In this document: positions 52,396 to 60,976 of the stretch, piece by piece
Layout: the number at the start of each line of letters is the position of its first letter
How positions within the stretch are numbered: position 1 is the stretch's first letter
Assembly (NCBI GenBank): GCA_017405805.1
Contig: JAFQZU010000026.1
Location: forward strand, 36,933-100,932
Reading direction: 5' to 3'
DNA: 64,000 bases
Source: Lachnospiraceae bacterium
GTDB taxonomy: Bacteria; Bacillota; Clostridia; Lachnospirales; Lachnospiraceae
Notes under the pieces: generated by a model
What the model saw: only the letters and a program-made list of their open reading frames with translations
Databases searched by the model: none
What the model was told of the DNA's origin: nothing
Made by a program: the position numbers and the translations under genes

Positions 52396-52746
52396 TTAAT
52401 TTTGGCTCGTTTGCCGGATAGCCCATTCAGCAGATAATCTATACTCGGTCGGCCTTCGGTTAATGTATTTTTTCTCTGAAATAAAGCCCTCCCGAAGCAG
52501 TTCTGTCTTTGCTTTTACGAAAACAGAAGCGCACATATATTTGCTGTATTCCGATTTCGGATAAGTAAAAGACAAACAGTCTCCTCTTGTTCTTCCTATC
52601 ATGCGGATATAAAGCATTTGTGAATATGGATGTAGCCGGCAGAATGCAGCACTTTCCAATAGTGATTGATAAACCCGTGTAAACTTTTTATCTCTACTTG
52701 GATGTGCTGCAATCATGTGTTTTTGAATGTCCACCCGTTTTGACAT
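52396..52746 (-). CDS. Putative replication protein (winged-helix-like)
   Basis: 116 residues, CGGAG 4-5 bases before the ATG. Sequence KFTRVYQSLLESAAFCRLHPYS then LSFTYPKSEYSKYM and TELLREGFISEKKYINRRPT reads like the winged helix of small plasmid or phage replication initiators (RepL-like). It overlaps the upstream gene by 34 bp and borders the iterons, which is how Rep genes and origins are arranged. Family is a guess from pattern and place. Confidence 0.55.
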   Translation of the reverse strand: MSKRVDIQKHMIAAHPSRDKKFTRVYQSLLESAAFCRLHPYSQMLYIRMIGRTRGDCLSFTYPKSEYSKYMCASVFVKAKTELLREGFISEKKYINRRPTEYRLSAEWAIRQTSQN

Positions 52747-52994
52747 GATCTCCGCATCCCTTCAATCATCGCACTTGTTTTTCGCTCCCTGGTCTTCATC
52801 ATCGCAAAAAACGAATTGATTTCGGCGTGCGCCCGTTCTGGATCGGCAGAAGGAAGATAGTACCCGTTGTTATCACTCAGGATTAGCGCCCCCTTTTCCC
52901 GTTCGTATTGTACGGCTCGCCTTATATCCCTTTCGGAACACTTGCACTCTATAGCAAGCAACGCCATTGATATAGCATTGTCATGCCCCTCCAT
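52713..52994 (-). CDS. Small DNA-binding-like protein, possibly replication-associated
   Basis: 93 residues from ATG at 52994; longer frames run into the excisionase-like gene. SMALLAIECKCSERDIRRAVQYEREKG resembles a winged-helix recognition region (helix, turn, Arg-rich helix), then GALILSDNNGYYLP a wing. Such proteins occur in Firmicutes phage and satellite replication modules. Starts inside the upstream gene end, so expression is likely coupled. Confidence 0.55.
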   Translation of the reverse strand: MEGHDNAISMALLAIECKCSERDIRRAVQYEREKGALILSDNNGYYLPSADPERAHAEINSFFAMMKTRERKTSAMIEGMRRSCQNGWTFKNT

Positions 52995-53193
52995 CAACTT
53001 TTCGAATATCACCCTGTTCGTCTCCCTTCGCCATAGCATCAAGTGCCTGGTCAATTATTTTCCTGTCGTACCGCACCATTTTTCCGGAGATTTTCCTCAC
53101 TGCATTGTGCTCCTTCAGCCACTCCCGGCAAAAACTCCTCCCCATTGAAGTGTAACTACAAACCTCGTCAATCGTTAACAATCTCTTTTCCAT
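52981..53193 (-). CDS. Excisionase-like / AlpA-like DNA-binding protein
   Basis: 70 residues. MEKRLLTIDEVCSYTSMGRS then FCREWLKEH and MVRYDRKIIDQALDA follow the pattern of MerR-like excisionases: a helix-turn-helix that begins with LTIDEV and ends with a R-Y-D-x-x-x-I-D motif. Probably directs excision together with the integrase. AAGGAG lies 5-6 bases before the ATG. First gene of the leftward element operon, opposite the repressor. Confidence 0.72.
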   Translation of the reverse strand: MEKRLLTIDEVCSYTSMGRSFCREWLKEHNAVRKISGKMVRYDRKIIDQALDAMAKGDEQGDIRKVDGGA

Positions 53194-53313
53194 GTTTTAC
53201 TCCTTATTCGTTTTCTTGGCGCCATGTGGTTTCATCTGGTATAATTATAAAAACTGTCCACATTGACCGCATTACACACTTTCGGAATGAAATAATTCCG
53301 GAAAGGAGGAATA

Positions 53314-53691
53314 ATGGATAAAACCATATTCAAAAACAGGCTTCACGAAATAGCAAACGGCGATACTAACGTAAAAATTGCAGAACGTATTTTCATTGAC
53401 CCCAAAAGAATCACATACTGGTGCAATGACAAATACACAGAACAACCCGGTATTGACGATTTAATTAAGCTATCAAAAGTTTATGGCTGTAGTATTGACT
53501 ATCTCGTCGGTGTAGACTCCGAACCTCAACATGAAACGGTTCAATCAATAAGCAGAGAGTTAGACATGCTCGAAAACAGAAAAGACTTTTTGGAACGCAA
53601 ATTAGATACCATTTTTCTGTCTTTTATTGCGAATCTACCCGCTGACCAATTGCATGTAATGGCAGAAGAAGCACAGCAAATGATGCAATAA
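53314..53691 (+). CDS. XRE-family repressor of the element
   Basis: 125 residues with GGAAAGGAGG ahead of ATG at 53314. Helix-turn-helix NGDTNVKIAERIFIDPKRITYW, then GIDDLIKLSKVYGCSIDYLVGVD (the tail of the HTH), then a helical region likely used for dimerization. It is divergent to the excisionase-like operon across a 120-bp gap, the classic lysogeny-switch arrangement. Likely holds the element quiet. Confidence 0.82.
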   Translation: MDKTIFKNRLHEIANGDTNVKIAERIFIDPKRITYWCNDKYTEQPGIDDLIKLSKVYGCSIDYLVGVDSEPQHETVQSISRELDMLENRKDFLERKLDTIFLSFIANLPADQLHVMAEEAQQMMQ

Positions 53692-53724
53692 AAAGGCCCC
53701 TGGTATGGGGCTTCCTGACTTGTT

Positions 53725-53745
53725 TTGCAGTATTTATTGCAGTAA
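53725..53745 (+). promoter_or_regulatory. Integrase arm-type sites, right end
   Basis: TTGCAGTA at 53725-53732 and TTGCAGTAA at 53737-53745, matching the left-end set, 32-50 bp before the attR core. Confidence 0.55.
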
Positions 53746-53776
53746 AATAGGCGTGTATAAAGTAAATATAGGCATT

Positions 53777-53802
53777 GTTGGTTCGAATCCGACTAGCCCA
53801 GT
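53777..53802 (+). repeat. attR core (tRNA-Gln 3' fragment)
   Basis: Exact 26-bp copy of 48378-48403; represents the displaced end of the ancestral tRNA-Gln gene. Confidence 0.93.
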
Positions 53803-53824
53803 TTTTAAACTTCATACCTTTCAT

Positions 53825-53906
53825 GCGGATATGGCGGAATTGGCAGACGCGCCAGATTTAGGTTCTGGTGGGGATACTCGTGCAGGTTCAAGTCCTGTTA
53901 TCCGCA
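53825..53906 (+). tRNA. tRNA-Leu (TAG)
   Basis: Acceptor GCGGATA/TATCCGC, anticodon loop TTTAGGT, variable arm typical of tRNA-Leu, T loop TTCAAGT. Sixth gene of the array, now cut off from the others by the element. Confidence 0.94.
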
Positions 53907-53927
53907 TTTTTTGATTCTATACGCATT

Positions 53928-55076
53928 TTAATTGCGTTCCGGACCTGCGTTTTTATATGCATTTTCTTCCGGATTCCCATCTTCTGCTGCTTTCTGCGGC
54001 GGACTATCCGCCGTACGCCTCTCGCTGCTCTCCCCCTTCAGCAAAATACCCGGGACCAGGATCTGTTCCCCCACGCTCAGATCCGGCTGCAGGATCGATG
54101 CAATCAGCCCTTCTGCCGCCGCTCTGCCGATTGCCCCGCAGTCCACGCAGACCGATGTCAGGGCGCCTCTCATGGCTCTGCAGATACCGCCGCCCTCAAA
54201 CACGGCGGCCGGGATGTCCTCCGGAATACGCAGTCCTTCTCTTCTCGCAGCTTCTCCGAACGCCATGGCGCCCCGGTCCCCTGATACGACAAAACACCGC
54301 GGCGGCCGCGAAAACTGCGTCAGTTCCCGAAGGAGTGCCCGCATCTCAGCGATCAGGCCCTCCACCTCTTTGTCCGCGCCGGCATCTCCCCTGTCAGCCG
54401 CTGCGCTGCGAATCCATTCCTCGTGAAGCTCCAGTCCCAAAAACAGGGAGGCGCGCCTGAACAGCGCCATATTCCTGGCTTCGCGCTCCCATGCTCCCGT
54501 TCCTATGAAAGCAATGTCCCCATGCCCCTGTCTGGCCAGATACCAGAGGAGGAGGCGCATGTCATTGGCGGCGTCCGGCAGGACCGCCGTATGTCCGTCA
54601 AAAACCTGCCCCACCGTCACCACAGGCAGCCCGCTGCAGATGAGCTCGAGCAGCTGCGGATCATATCGCCCGCTCCTGCGCCGGAACACGCACACGCCGT
54701 CCAGATGCCTGTACAGGCATCTGGAATAATACGTAAGCTGATTTCTGGCCGATCCATCCGTATTCAGCACTGTCAGGTCATAGCCGGCGCGCATGGACGC
54801 CTCCCGAAAACCCGCCATGATATCCGTCACGGTGTGCATCTCATCGCTCCCCATTTGATCTGGAAGCAAGATCCCCAGATTTCCCGTCTTTTCCTCGCCG
54901 CCTCCCGGATCTCTCAGCTCCTCCCCTAAACCTCCGACCGGATAGCGCAGCTCCTTTGCAGCCTTCAATACCTTCCTGCGAGTCTTTTCGCTGACATCAC
55001 AGGCGCCGTGCAGTGCCTTACTGACAGTAGGCACAGATACTTTGCATACGGCAGAAATGTCTTTAAGTGACGCCAT
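53928..55076 (-). CDS. LacI-family transcriptional regulator
   Basis: 382 residues. HTH ASLKDISAVCKVSVPTVSKAL at the N-terminus (usual VST/VSK pattern), then periplasmic-binding-protein-like effector domain: LGILLPDQMGSDEMHTVTDI, LDGVCVFRRRSGRYDPQLLE, GDIAFIGTGAW, FVVSGDRGAMAF. Ligand is unknown. It has an unusual Gly-rich linker (GGLGEELRDPGGGEE) and a Gln/Glu/Asn-rich tail. AAAGGAGG stands 7 bases before the ATG. No sugar operon is next to it, so its targets are elsewhere or itself. Confidence 0.9.
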   Translation of the reverse strand: MASLKDISAVCKVSVPTVSKALHGACDVSEKTRRKVLKAAKELRYPVGGLGEELRDPGGGEEKTGNLGILLPDQMGSDEMHTVTDIMAGFREASMRAGYDLTVLNTDGSARNQLTYYSRCLYRHLDGVCVFRRRSGRYDPQLLELICSGLPVVTVGQVFDGHTAVLPDAANDMRLLLWYLARQGHGDIAFIGTGAWEREARNMALFRRASLFLGLELHEEWIRSAAADRGDAGADKEVEGLIAEMRALLRELTQFSRPPRCFVVSGDRGAMAFGEAARREGLRIPEDIPAAVFEGGGICRAMRGALTSVCVDCGAIGRAAAEGLIASILQPDLSVGEQILVPGILLKGESSERRTADSPPQKAAEDGNPEENAYKNAGPERN

Positions 55077-55255
55077 ATCGAACCTCCTTTACTGTATTCA
55101 AAGCTACGCCGCAGCCGCCGCCCGTGCAACCCGTTTACCCTATTTCCCGTCAAAAAGGTACGCAATTTCATTGCGCATCCTTTTTAAAAAATATATTGAC
55201 AACGGTCGCTTACTCCACTATAATAATTTCTGTTGCAGCAAGATAAGTTGCTTCT

Positions 55256-55329
55256 GTACGTGTAGCTCAGCTGGATAGAGCGTCTGGCTACGGACCAGAA
55301 GGTCGCGAGTTCGAATCTTGTCACGTACA
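55256..55329 (+). tRNA. tRNA-Arg (ACG)
   Basis: Acceptor GTACGTG/CACGTAC, anticodon loop CTACGGA, T loop TTCGAAT. Single gene with a promoter-like TTGACA-N17-TATAAT at 55196-55224 and a terminator behind. Confidence 0.95.
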
Positions 55330-55331
55330 TG

Positions 55332-55367
55332 AAAAAAAGCAGATCATCTCAGATGACCTGCTTTTTT
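55332..55367. terminator. Terminator between tRNA-Arg and the YbaK-like gene
   Basis: GCAGATCATCT / AGATGACCTGC with AAAAAA before and TTTTTT after; works in both directions. Confidence 0.85.
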
Positions 55368-55403
55368 ATTATATCTTTATATCTTTGATCACTTCGCCGC
55401 TGA

Positions 55404-55886
55404 TCACATCGTAAGGTCTGCGTACTCCGCCTTATGGGCCGCCTTGCGCAGTCCCTCCGGCGCCAGACAGATCTGGCAGCCGATCCGCCCTCCGCTCACG
55501 TAGATCTTCTCCAATCCCTCAGCAGACTGGTCGATCCTGGTCACAAAGGGTTTCTTCATGCCGACCGCCGTACAGCCGCCCCGCACATATCCCGTGAGCG
55601 CAAAGATCTCCTTCACGTGGATCATGGAGACGGATTTCACGCCCACTGCCCTCGCACATTTCTTCAGATCCAGCTCCTTCTCGATCGGGATCACAAAGAC
55701 ATAGTGCTCCTTGTCCGCGCCGAGCGTTACCAGCGTCTTATAGACCAGTTCATGCGGAAGTCCAAGCCGATCAGCCGTCTCAAGCCCGTCCGTAAACTCG
55801 TCGCACTCATAAGCCTGTGCAGTGTAGGGGACCTTCATTCGCTCGAGGATCCGCATGGCATTTGTTTTGGCTTCTTTCTTACCCAT
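55404..55886 (-). CDS. YbaK/EbsC-type aminoacyl-tRNA deacylase
   Basis: 160 residues from ATG at 55886. Hydrolyses mischarged tRNA, mainly Cys-tRNA-Pro. Seen: AMRILERMKVPYTAQAYE, VYKTLVTLGADKEHYVFVIP with the catalytic Lys, CARAVGVKSVSMIHVKEI, GYVRGGCTAVGMKKPF. Standard size. A GC-rich palindrome (GCCCTGCCCGC/GCGGGCGGGGC at 55910-55940) lies between it and etfA upstream. Confidence 0.92.
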   Translation of the reverse strand: MGKKEAKTNAMRILERMKVPYTAQAYECDEFTDGLETADRLGLPHELVYKTLVTLGADKEHYVFVIPIEKELDLKKCARAVGVKSVSMIHVKEIFALTGYVRGGCTAVGMKKPFVTRIDQSAEGLEKIYVSGGRIGCQICLAPEGLRKAAHKAEYADLTM

Positions 55887-55970
55887 ACTCTTTCCCTGTA
55901 CAAAGATTATGCCCCGCCCGCACGAATGCGGGCAGGGCACAACTCAATCGATCCGCAGATCAATAAATCA

Positions 55971-56978
55971 TCAAGCTTTGAGCTTCTTGATCTCCTCTGT
56001 AAGAGCAGGAACTACTTCATACAGATCACCGACTACGCCGTAATCAGCGATGGAGAAGATGCTGGCATCCTCGTCCTTGTTGATCGCAACGATGCAGTCA
56101 GAGCCGCTCATACCAGCAACGTGCTGGATAGCGCCGGAGATACCGCAAGCGATGTAGAGCTTCGGACCAACAGTCTTACCGGTCTGGCCGACCTGGTGAG
56201 AATGAGCGATCCAGCCGCTGTCTACTGCTGCACGGGAAGCACCGACTACGCCGCCGAGCAGGTCTGCAAGGGGCTTAAGGGTGGTGTCAAAGCCCTCGGG
56301 GCCGCCCATTCCACGACCGCCGGAAACGATGACGTCAGCGCCCTCAAGGTCAACGATCTCACCAGCTGCCTCTTTGATAACCTCAACCAGCTTGGTGCGG
56401 ATATCCTCGGGAGCAACATGGAAGTCTTCCTTGATGACTTCTGCCTTGTTCTCGCCCTCTGCAGGCTTCTTGAACACGCCGGGACGGACAGTGCCGCACT
56501 GCGGACGATGGTCAGGGCACTTGATGGTAGCCATCAGGTTGCCGCCGAATGCAGGACGGGTCCATGCAACAAGACCGTCCTCGTCATCGATGTCAAGGCT
56601 TGTGCAGTCTGCGGTCAGACCAGTCTTGATTCTGGAGGAGAAACGAGGGCCAAGGTCACGACCGTTGTTGGTAGCACCGATCATAACGGTGGTGGGGCCA
56701 TACTTCTCAACGAGATATGTCAGAGCATTGACATACGCATCCGTTGTATACTGCTTGTACTCAGGGCCTTCCACGACGATGACCTGGTCAGCGCCATAGA
56801 TACCAGCCTGCTCAACAGTAGCAGCTACGTTGTCGCCGATCACAACGCCGACGAGCTTGCCGCCCTGCTTGTCCGCCATCATACGGCCGGGATTGAGGAG
56901 CTCCAGGCCGACCTTCTTCGGCGAACCGTCTTCATTTGTTTCAATAAATACCCAAAGGTCTTTTGTCTTTGCTTCCAT
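55971..56978 (-). CDS. etfA: Electron transfer flavoprotein subunit alpha
   Basis: 335 residues from ATG at 56978 (an ATG two codons upstream is too close to the AGGAGGG). FAD-binding part of the heterodimer that takes electrons in butyryl-CoA dehydrogenase-type bifurcation. Seen: C-terminal FAD motif VSGGRGMGGPEGFDTTLKPLA, SRAAVDSGWIAHSHQVGQTG, ACGISGAIQHVAGM. It forms a pair with etfB, 14 bp apart. Low-GC, well-biased codons suggest strong expression. Confidence 0.96.
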   Translation of the reverse strand: MEAKTKDLWVFIETNEDGSPKKVGLELLNPGRMMADKQGGKLVGVVIGDNVAATVEQAGIYGADQVIVVEGPEYKQYTTDAYVNALTYLVEKYGPTTVMIGATNNGRDLGPRFSSRIKTGLTADCTSLDIDDEDGLVAWTRPAFGGNLMATIKCPDHRPQCGTVRPGVFKKPAEGENKAEVIKEDFHVAPEDIRTKLVEVIKEAAGEIVDLEGADVIVSGGRGMGGPEGFDTTLKPLADLLGGVVGASRAAVDSGWIAHSHQVGQTGKTVGPKLYIACGISGAIQHVAGMSGSDCIVAINKDEDASIFSIADYGVVGDLYEVVPALTEEIKKLKA

Positions 56979-56992
56979 CGTCATCCCTCCTG

Positions 56993-57805
56993 TCAGATAA
57001 TGTTGTTGTCAGCGAGAACCTTGGCAAGCTTCGCTGCAAGATCAGCTCCGGTCTCTTCGCCTTCCTTCTTGATCTTCAGACCGCCTTCCTTCTGCGGAGG
57101 TGTGAAGGATTTCTTAACGTGAGTCGGGGAGCCGTTCAGACCGTAGTGTGCAGGATCCATGGAAGGATCAAAGTCGTCGCCCAGCTGCTCGAATTTAGCT
57201 CTGTTGGCAGCGAGTTTGCGCTTGATAGTAGGATAACGGGGATCCCATGCAGGCTTTGTGAAGGTGCAGAGGCAAGGGGTCTTGATATCGATTACAAGAG
57301 TGCCGTCCTCAGCTTCCTTCTTGACGCGGAGACCGCCTTCAACTTCCTCAGCCTCAAGGCCGTATGTAACCTGGGGCAGATCCAGCCACTCAGCGATTTC
57401 AGGACCGACCTGAGCAGTATCGCCGTCGATAGCCTGCTTGCCGCAGAAGATCGCATCGAACTTGCCCTCAGTCTCCTCGATCTTCTTGACCGCATGAGAA
57501 AGAATGTAAGAAGTTGCCAGCGTATCAGAGCCGCCGAAAGTACGGCCGGTTACCAGATAACCCTTATCCGCTGCGATCGCTACGCACTCCTTCAGGACTG
57601 CCACTGCCTGCGGCGGGCCCATGGTGACAACGACGATCTTGGTGTCGGGGTTCTTGTCCTTAATACGGGCAGCTGCCTCAAGAGCATAGCCGTCAAAAGG
57701 ATTGAGAATCGCAGGAACACCTTCACGGATCAGGGTGTGCTTGACCGGATCGATTTTAATCTGGGTCGTATCCGGAACCTGTTTTACGCAAACAAGAATG
57801 TTCAT
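56993..57805 (-). CDS. etfB: Electron transfer flavoprotein subunit beta
   Basis: 270 residues from ATG at 57805, GGAGG ahead. MNILVCVKQVPDTTQIKIDP, LNPFDGYALEAAARIK, VTMGPPQAVAVLKE, IFCGKQAIDGDTAQVGPEIAEWL match clostridial bifurcating EtfB, including the segment that holds the second FAD in that type. First gene of etfBA. The 156 bp upstream (57806-57961) hold a GC-rich hairpin (CACCCCCGCA...) but no bcd or crt gene. Confidence 0.96.
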   Translation of the reverse strand: MNILVCVKQVPDTTQIKIDPVKHTLIREGVPAILNPFDGYALEAAARIKDKNPDTKIVVVTMGPPQAVAVLKECVAIAADKGYLVTGRTFGGSDTLATSYILSHAVKKIEETEGKFDAIFCGKQAIDGDTAQVGPEIAEWLDLPQVTYGLEAEEVEGGLRVKKEAEDGTLVIDIKTPCLCTFTKPAWDPRYPTIKRKLAANRAKFEQLGDDFDPSMDPAHYGLNGSPTHVKKSFTPPQKEGGLKIKKEGEETGADLAAKLAKVLADNNII

Positions 57806-57961
57806 AGTTACCTCCTCCTTGGTACACTTTTTATATTGAGAATATATCATGCCGCCGTATACCGTGCAAGGAATTTTCCAAAATTAGCTGTGCCGGCACC
57901 CCCGCACGCGGGGTGCGGGAGTGTTCAACGGCCATAATATTCTTCTCTTCGCTGTAAATAA

Positions 57962-58843
57962 TTATTTCTTGTCGGTCGGAACCTTGTTCTTCATGCCGGC
58001 GGAGTAGTCATAGAAGCCGATACCGGTCTTGACGCCCAGTCTCTTGCCGCGGACCATCTTGCGGAGCAGCGGGCAGGCACGATACTTGGAATCGCCCGTG
58101 TCGTTGTAGATAACGTCCATGATCGCGAGAACGATGTCCAGGCCGATGAAGTCGCCCAGTTCAAGCGGTCCCATGGGATGGTTGCTGCCGAGCTTCATAG
58201 CGTTGTCGATGCCCTCGATATCGGACACGCCGGCTTCGTAAACGCAGATGCCTTCGTTGATCATAGGGATCAGGATCCTGTTGACGACAAAACCAGCCGC
58301 CTCGTTGACCTGTACCGGAACCTTGCCCATATCTACAGAGATCTGCTTAACAGTCTCGACCATCTCAGCGGGTGTGTTGAGGCCTGCGATGACCTCGACC
58401 AGCTTCATGACGGGAGCCGGATTGAAGAAATGCATGCCGATGATGGGCTTTGCAAGGCCGGCGCCGATTTCGGTGATGGAAAGAGAAGAAGTATTGGAAG
58501 CGTAGATGCAGTCAGGGTTCTTGACGATCTCGTCCTGCAGCTCTTTGAAGCACTTCTTCTTGATGTCCATGATCTCCAGCGCAGCTTCCACTACCAGATC
58601 CGGGTCCACAGCGATGGAGTTGAGGCCTGTGACAAATTTGCCAAGGATCGCGTCTGCCTTAGCCTGATCCATTCTGCCCTTGGACACAAGTTTATCGATG
58701 TTGCCCTTGATCTTGGAGAGACCGCCTGCCGCGAACTCTTCCTTGATGTCGCAAAGATAAACCTTCTCAACCTTATCGCACTGTGCAAAAGCCTGTGCGA
58801 TACCGGATCCCATGGTACCTGCGCCGATAACTGCTACTTTCAT
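57962..58843 (-). CDS. hbd: 3-hydroxybutyryl-CoA dehydrogenase
   Basis: 293 residues. Reduces acetoacetyl-CoA to 3-hydroxybutyryl-CoA. Seen: NAD motif [66 protein letters not shown] with the catalytic His-Glu pair (HFFNP His). A C-terminal end ([10 protein letters not shown]) is typical. It follows thl by 54 bp with GGAGGG. Confidence 0.97.
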   Translation of the reverse strand: MKVAVIGAGTMGSGIAQAFAQCDKVEKVYLCDIKEEFAAGGLSKIKGNIDKLVSKGRMDQAKADAILGKFVTGLNSIAVDPDLVVEAALEIMDIKKKCFKELQDEIVKNPDCIYASNTSSLSITEIGAGLAKPIIGMHFFNPAPVMKLVEVIAGLNTPAEMVETVKQISVDMGKVPVQVNEAAGFVVNRILIPMINEGICVYEAGVSDIEGIDNAMKLGSNHPMGPLELGDFIGLDIVLAIMDVIYNDTGDSKYRACPLLRKMVRGKRLGVKTGIGFYDYSAGMKNKVPTDKK

Positions 58844-58897
58844 GATAGTTTCCCTCCATTAATTAAACAAAGAATATTCTGACTGAACATCCCCTGA

Positions 58898-60076
58898 TCA
58901 GTCTCTCTCAACGAGTGCCGTGCAGCCCATGCCGCCGCCGATGCACAGTGTTGCGATGCCCTTCTTGGCATCTCTCTTGACCATCTCGTGAAGCAGTGTC
59001 ACGAGGATACGGCAGCCGGAAGCGCCTACGGGGTGGCCCAGAGCGATGGCGCCGCCGTTTACGTTCAGCTTGGAGAGGTCAAAGCCGAGCTCCTTGCCGA
59101 CTGCTACGGACTGCGCTGCGAATGCCTCGTTCGCCTCATACAGGTCGAACTGGTCGATGGTCATGCCGACTCTGTTCAGGCACTTCTTCGTGGAAACAAC
59201 GGGGCCGACGCCCATGATCTTGGGATCTACGCCGCCCAGAGCGCCGGTGATCCAGTATGCCATAGGGGTCACGCCGAGTTCTTTGGCCTTTTCTTCGCTC
59301 ATAACGATGACTGCTGCTGCGCCGTCGTTGATGCCGGAAGCGTTGCCTGCGGTAGTGACGCCGTCCTTGTTGATGGCGCGGAGCTTGCTGAGGGACTCGG
59401 GAGTAACGCCGTCACGAGGGCCTTCGTCAGTATCGACAATGGTCGTGCCCTTCTTGGTCTTGACCTCGACGGGAACGATCTCATCTTTGAACCTGCCGGA
59501 CTTCATCGCCGCGATGGCTTTATTCTGGCTGTTTGCCGCAAATACGTCGAGCTCTTCTCTTGTCAGGCCCCACTTTGCTGCTACGTTGTCAGCCGTCTGG
59601 ATCATGTGATAGTCATTGTAGACATCCCAGAGAGCATCTTTGATCATCGTATCAACAAGAACGCCGTTGTTCATTCTGTAGCCGTAACGGCCCTGCATCA
59701 CTGCATAGGGAGCGAGAGACATGTTCTCCGTGCCGCCTGCGACAACGATATCAGCATTGCCGGCAAGGATCTTCTCTGCAGCCAGGTTGACGCAGTTCAG
59801 ACCGGAACCGCAAACGACGTTAATTGTAGTTGCCGGAACTTCGACCGGAAGTCCTGCATACAGCGTGGCCTGTCTGGCAACGTTCTGACCCTGACCGGCC
59901 TGGATAACGCATCCGAAAAGAACCTCGTCCACCTGCTCGGGGGCAACGCCGGTGCGCTTGAGTGCCTCCTTGATAACGATCGCGCCCAGATCAGGAGCTT
60001 TCACTGTGCTGAGCTGTCCGCCCATTTTGCCGATAGGTGTGCGGCACGCGCCTGCCAATACTACTCTTTTTGCCAT
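58898..60076 (-). CDS. thl: Acetyl-CoA acetyltransferase (thiolase)
   Basis: 392 residues from ATG at 60076 with GGAGG 5-6 bases ahead. Joins two acetyl-CoA to acetoacetyl-CoA. Catalytic Cys in [18 protein letters not shown], His in [17 protein letters not shown], and Cys in [17 protein letters not shown]. Standard biosynthetic thiolase. It begins a short set thl-hbd, then etfBA; crt and bcd are not here. Confidence 0.97.
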   Translation of the reverse strand: MAKRVVLAGACRTPIGKMGGQLSTVKAPDLGAIVIKEALKRTGVAPEQVDEVLFGCVIQAGQGQNVARQATLYAGLPVEVPATTINVVCGSGLNCVNLAAEKILAGNADIVVAGGTENMSLAPYAVMQGRYGYRMNNGVLVDTMIKDALWDVYNDYHMIQTADNVAAKWGLTREELDVFAANSQNKAIAAMKSGRFKDEIVPVEVKTKKGTTIVDTDEGPRDGVTPESLSKLRAINKDGVTTAGNASGINDGAAAVIVMSEEKAKELGVTPMAYWITGALGGVDPKIMGVGPVVSTKKCLNRVGMTIDQFDLYEANEAFAAQSVAVGKELGFDLSKLNVNGGAIALGHPVGASGCRILVTLLHEMVKRDAKKGIATLCIGGGMGCTALVERD

Positions 60077-60205
60077 ACTTTCCTCCACCTTTGTTTACTA
60101 ACTGCTGTTGTCGATACTACTTACATCTATCATCTAAAGCGTCTGTCGCCGCGTAGATGGTCGATCGTGATCGTCAGTGCCTGCGGCACCAGCTCCCGCC
60201 GGATC

Positions 60206-60730
60206 TCATTCCGGCTCGATCATTCCGTAAGCGCCGTCTTTGCGGCGGTACACCACATTGATCTCATCCGTTTCCGCATTGCGGAAAACATAGAAGCTGT
60301 GGCCGAGGAGCTCCATCTGCACGCATGCATCCTCCGGATACATGGGCTTGACATCGAACTGTTTCCTGCGTACGATCCTGATCTCATCGTCTTCGGGGTC
60401 GTTCCGCTCCAGATATTCCCTCTTGAAGCCGGACGCTCCCTGATGCCTGCCGATCAGTTTCTTGCGATATTTTCTCAGCTGCCGCTCAATGATCTCTTCG
60501 ACCAGGTCGATGGATTCGTACATGTCTTTGCTGACCTGCTCGCAGTGGATGACCGTTCCCTTTACCGGGATCGTCACCTCCGCTTTGTGTCTGCCCTTGT
60601 CGACGCGGAGCGTCACATGGACTTCTGCCTCATCGGCAAAATACTTATCCAGCTTCCCCAGCTTGTCACGGATCGCACTGTCAAGAGACGGTGTAACTTC
60701 CATATTTTTGCCTACTATGATATATTTCAT
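60206..60730 (-). CDS. hpf: Long-form ribosome hibernation promoting factor
   Basis: 174 residues from ATG at 60730. N-terminal S30AE domain (YIIVGKNMEVTPSLDSAIRDKL, VHVTLRVDKGRHKAEVTIPV) and the C-terminal dimerization domain (FKREYLERNDPEDDEIRIVR... VYRRKDGAYGMIEPE) mark the long type that pairs ribosomes as 100S dimers in stationary phase. Single gene, both flanks intergenic. Confidence 0.95.
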   Translation of the reverse strand: MKYIIVGKNMEVTPSLDSAIRDKLGKLDKYFADEAEVHVTLRVDKGRHKAEVTIPVKGTVIHCEQVSKDMYESIDLVEEIIERQLRKYRKKLIGRHQGASGFKREYLERNDPEDDEIRIVRRKQFDVKPMYPEDACVQMELLGHSFYVFRNAETDEINVVYRRKDGAYGMIEPE

Positions 60731-60917
60731 AGTCACCTCTTTTCTGCTGCGATGCTCAGCCGCTCGTCAAGTTTACGAGTTACCCGATATAGTATTATAA
60801 CATATTTCACCACAAGAATTTGCATTCTCAACGAAATTCATTTCAATTTCTGTACTAATTTATAAACTTTGGAGAAACATTCTTTGCCCGCCGGTCCGCC
60901 TCTCTGATAATACTATC

Positions 60918-60943
60918 CAAAAAGGGGACGCCTGCGCGTCCCC
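60918..60943 (-). terminator. Terminator of the SH3/NlpC gene
   Basis: GGGGACGC-CTGC-GCGTCCCC with a TTTTTGG run on the minus strand, 34 bases past the stop of the 60977 gene. Confidence 0.8.
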
Positions 60944-60976
60944 CTATTTGTCACTTCGTATTGAATTAGTATTGAA

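Larger units (their letters stand above)
48404..53802. mobile_element. 5.4-kb integrative element in tRNA-Gln
   Basis: Bounded by the 26-bp repeat. Contents: tyrosine integrase next to the left end; a plus-strand RHH-like gene; a minus-strand module of small genes ending with putative replication proteins and an excisionase-like protein; a divergent XRE repressor at the right end. It is richer in A and T than the flanks. No capsid, terminase or relaxase was seen, so it looks like a satellite or a plasmid-like element that integrates, mobilised by helpers. Iterons at 52262-52391 support self-replication after excision. Confidence 0.88.
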
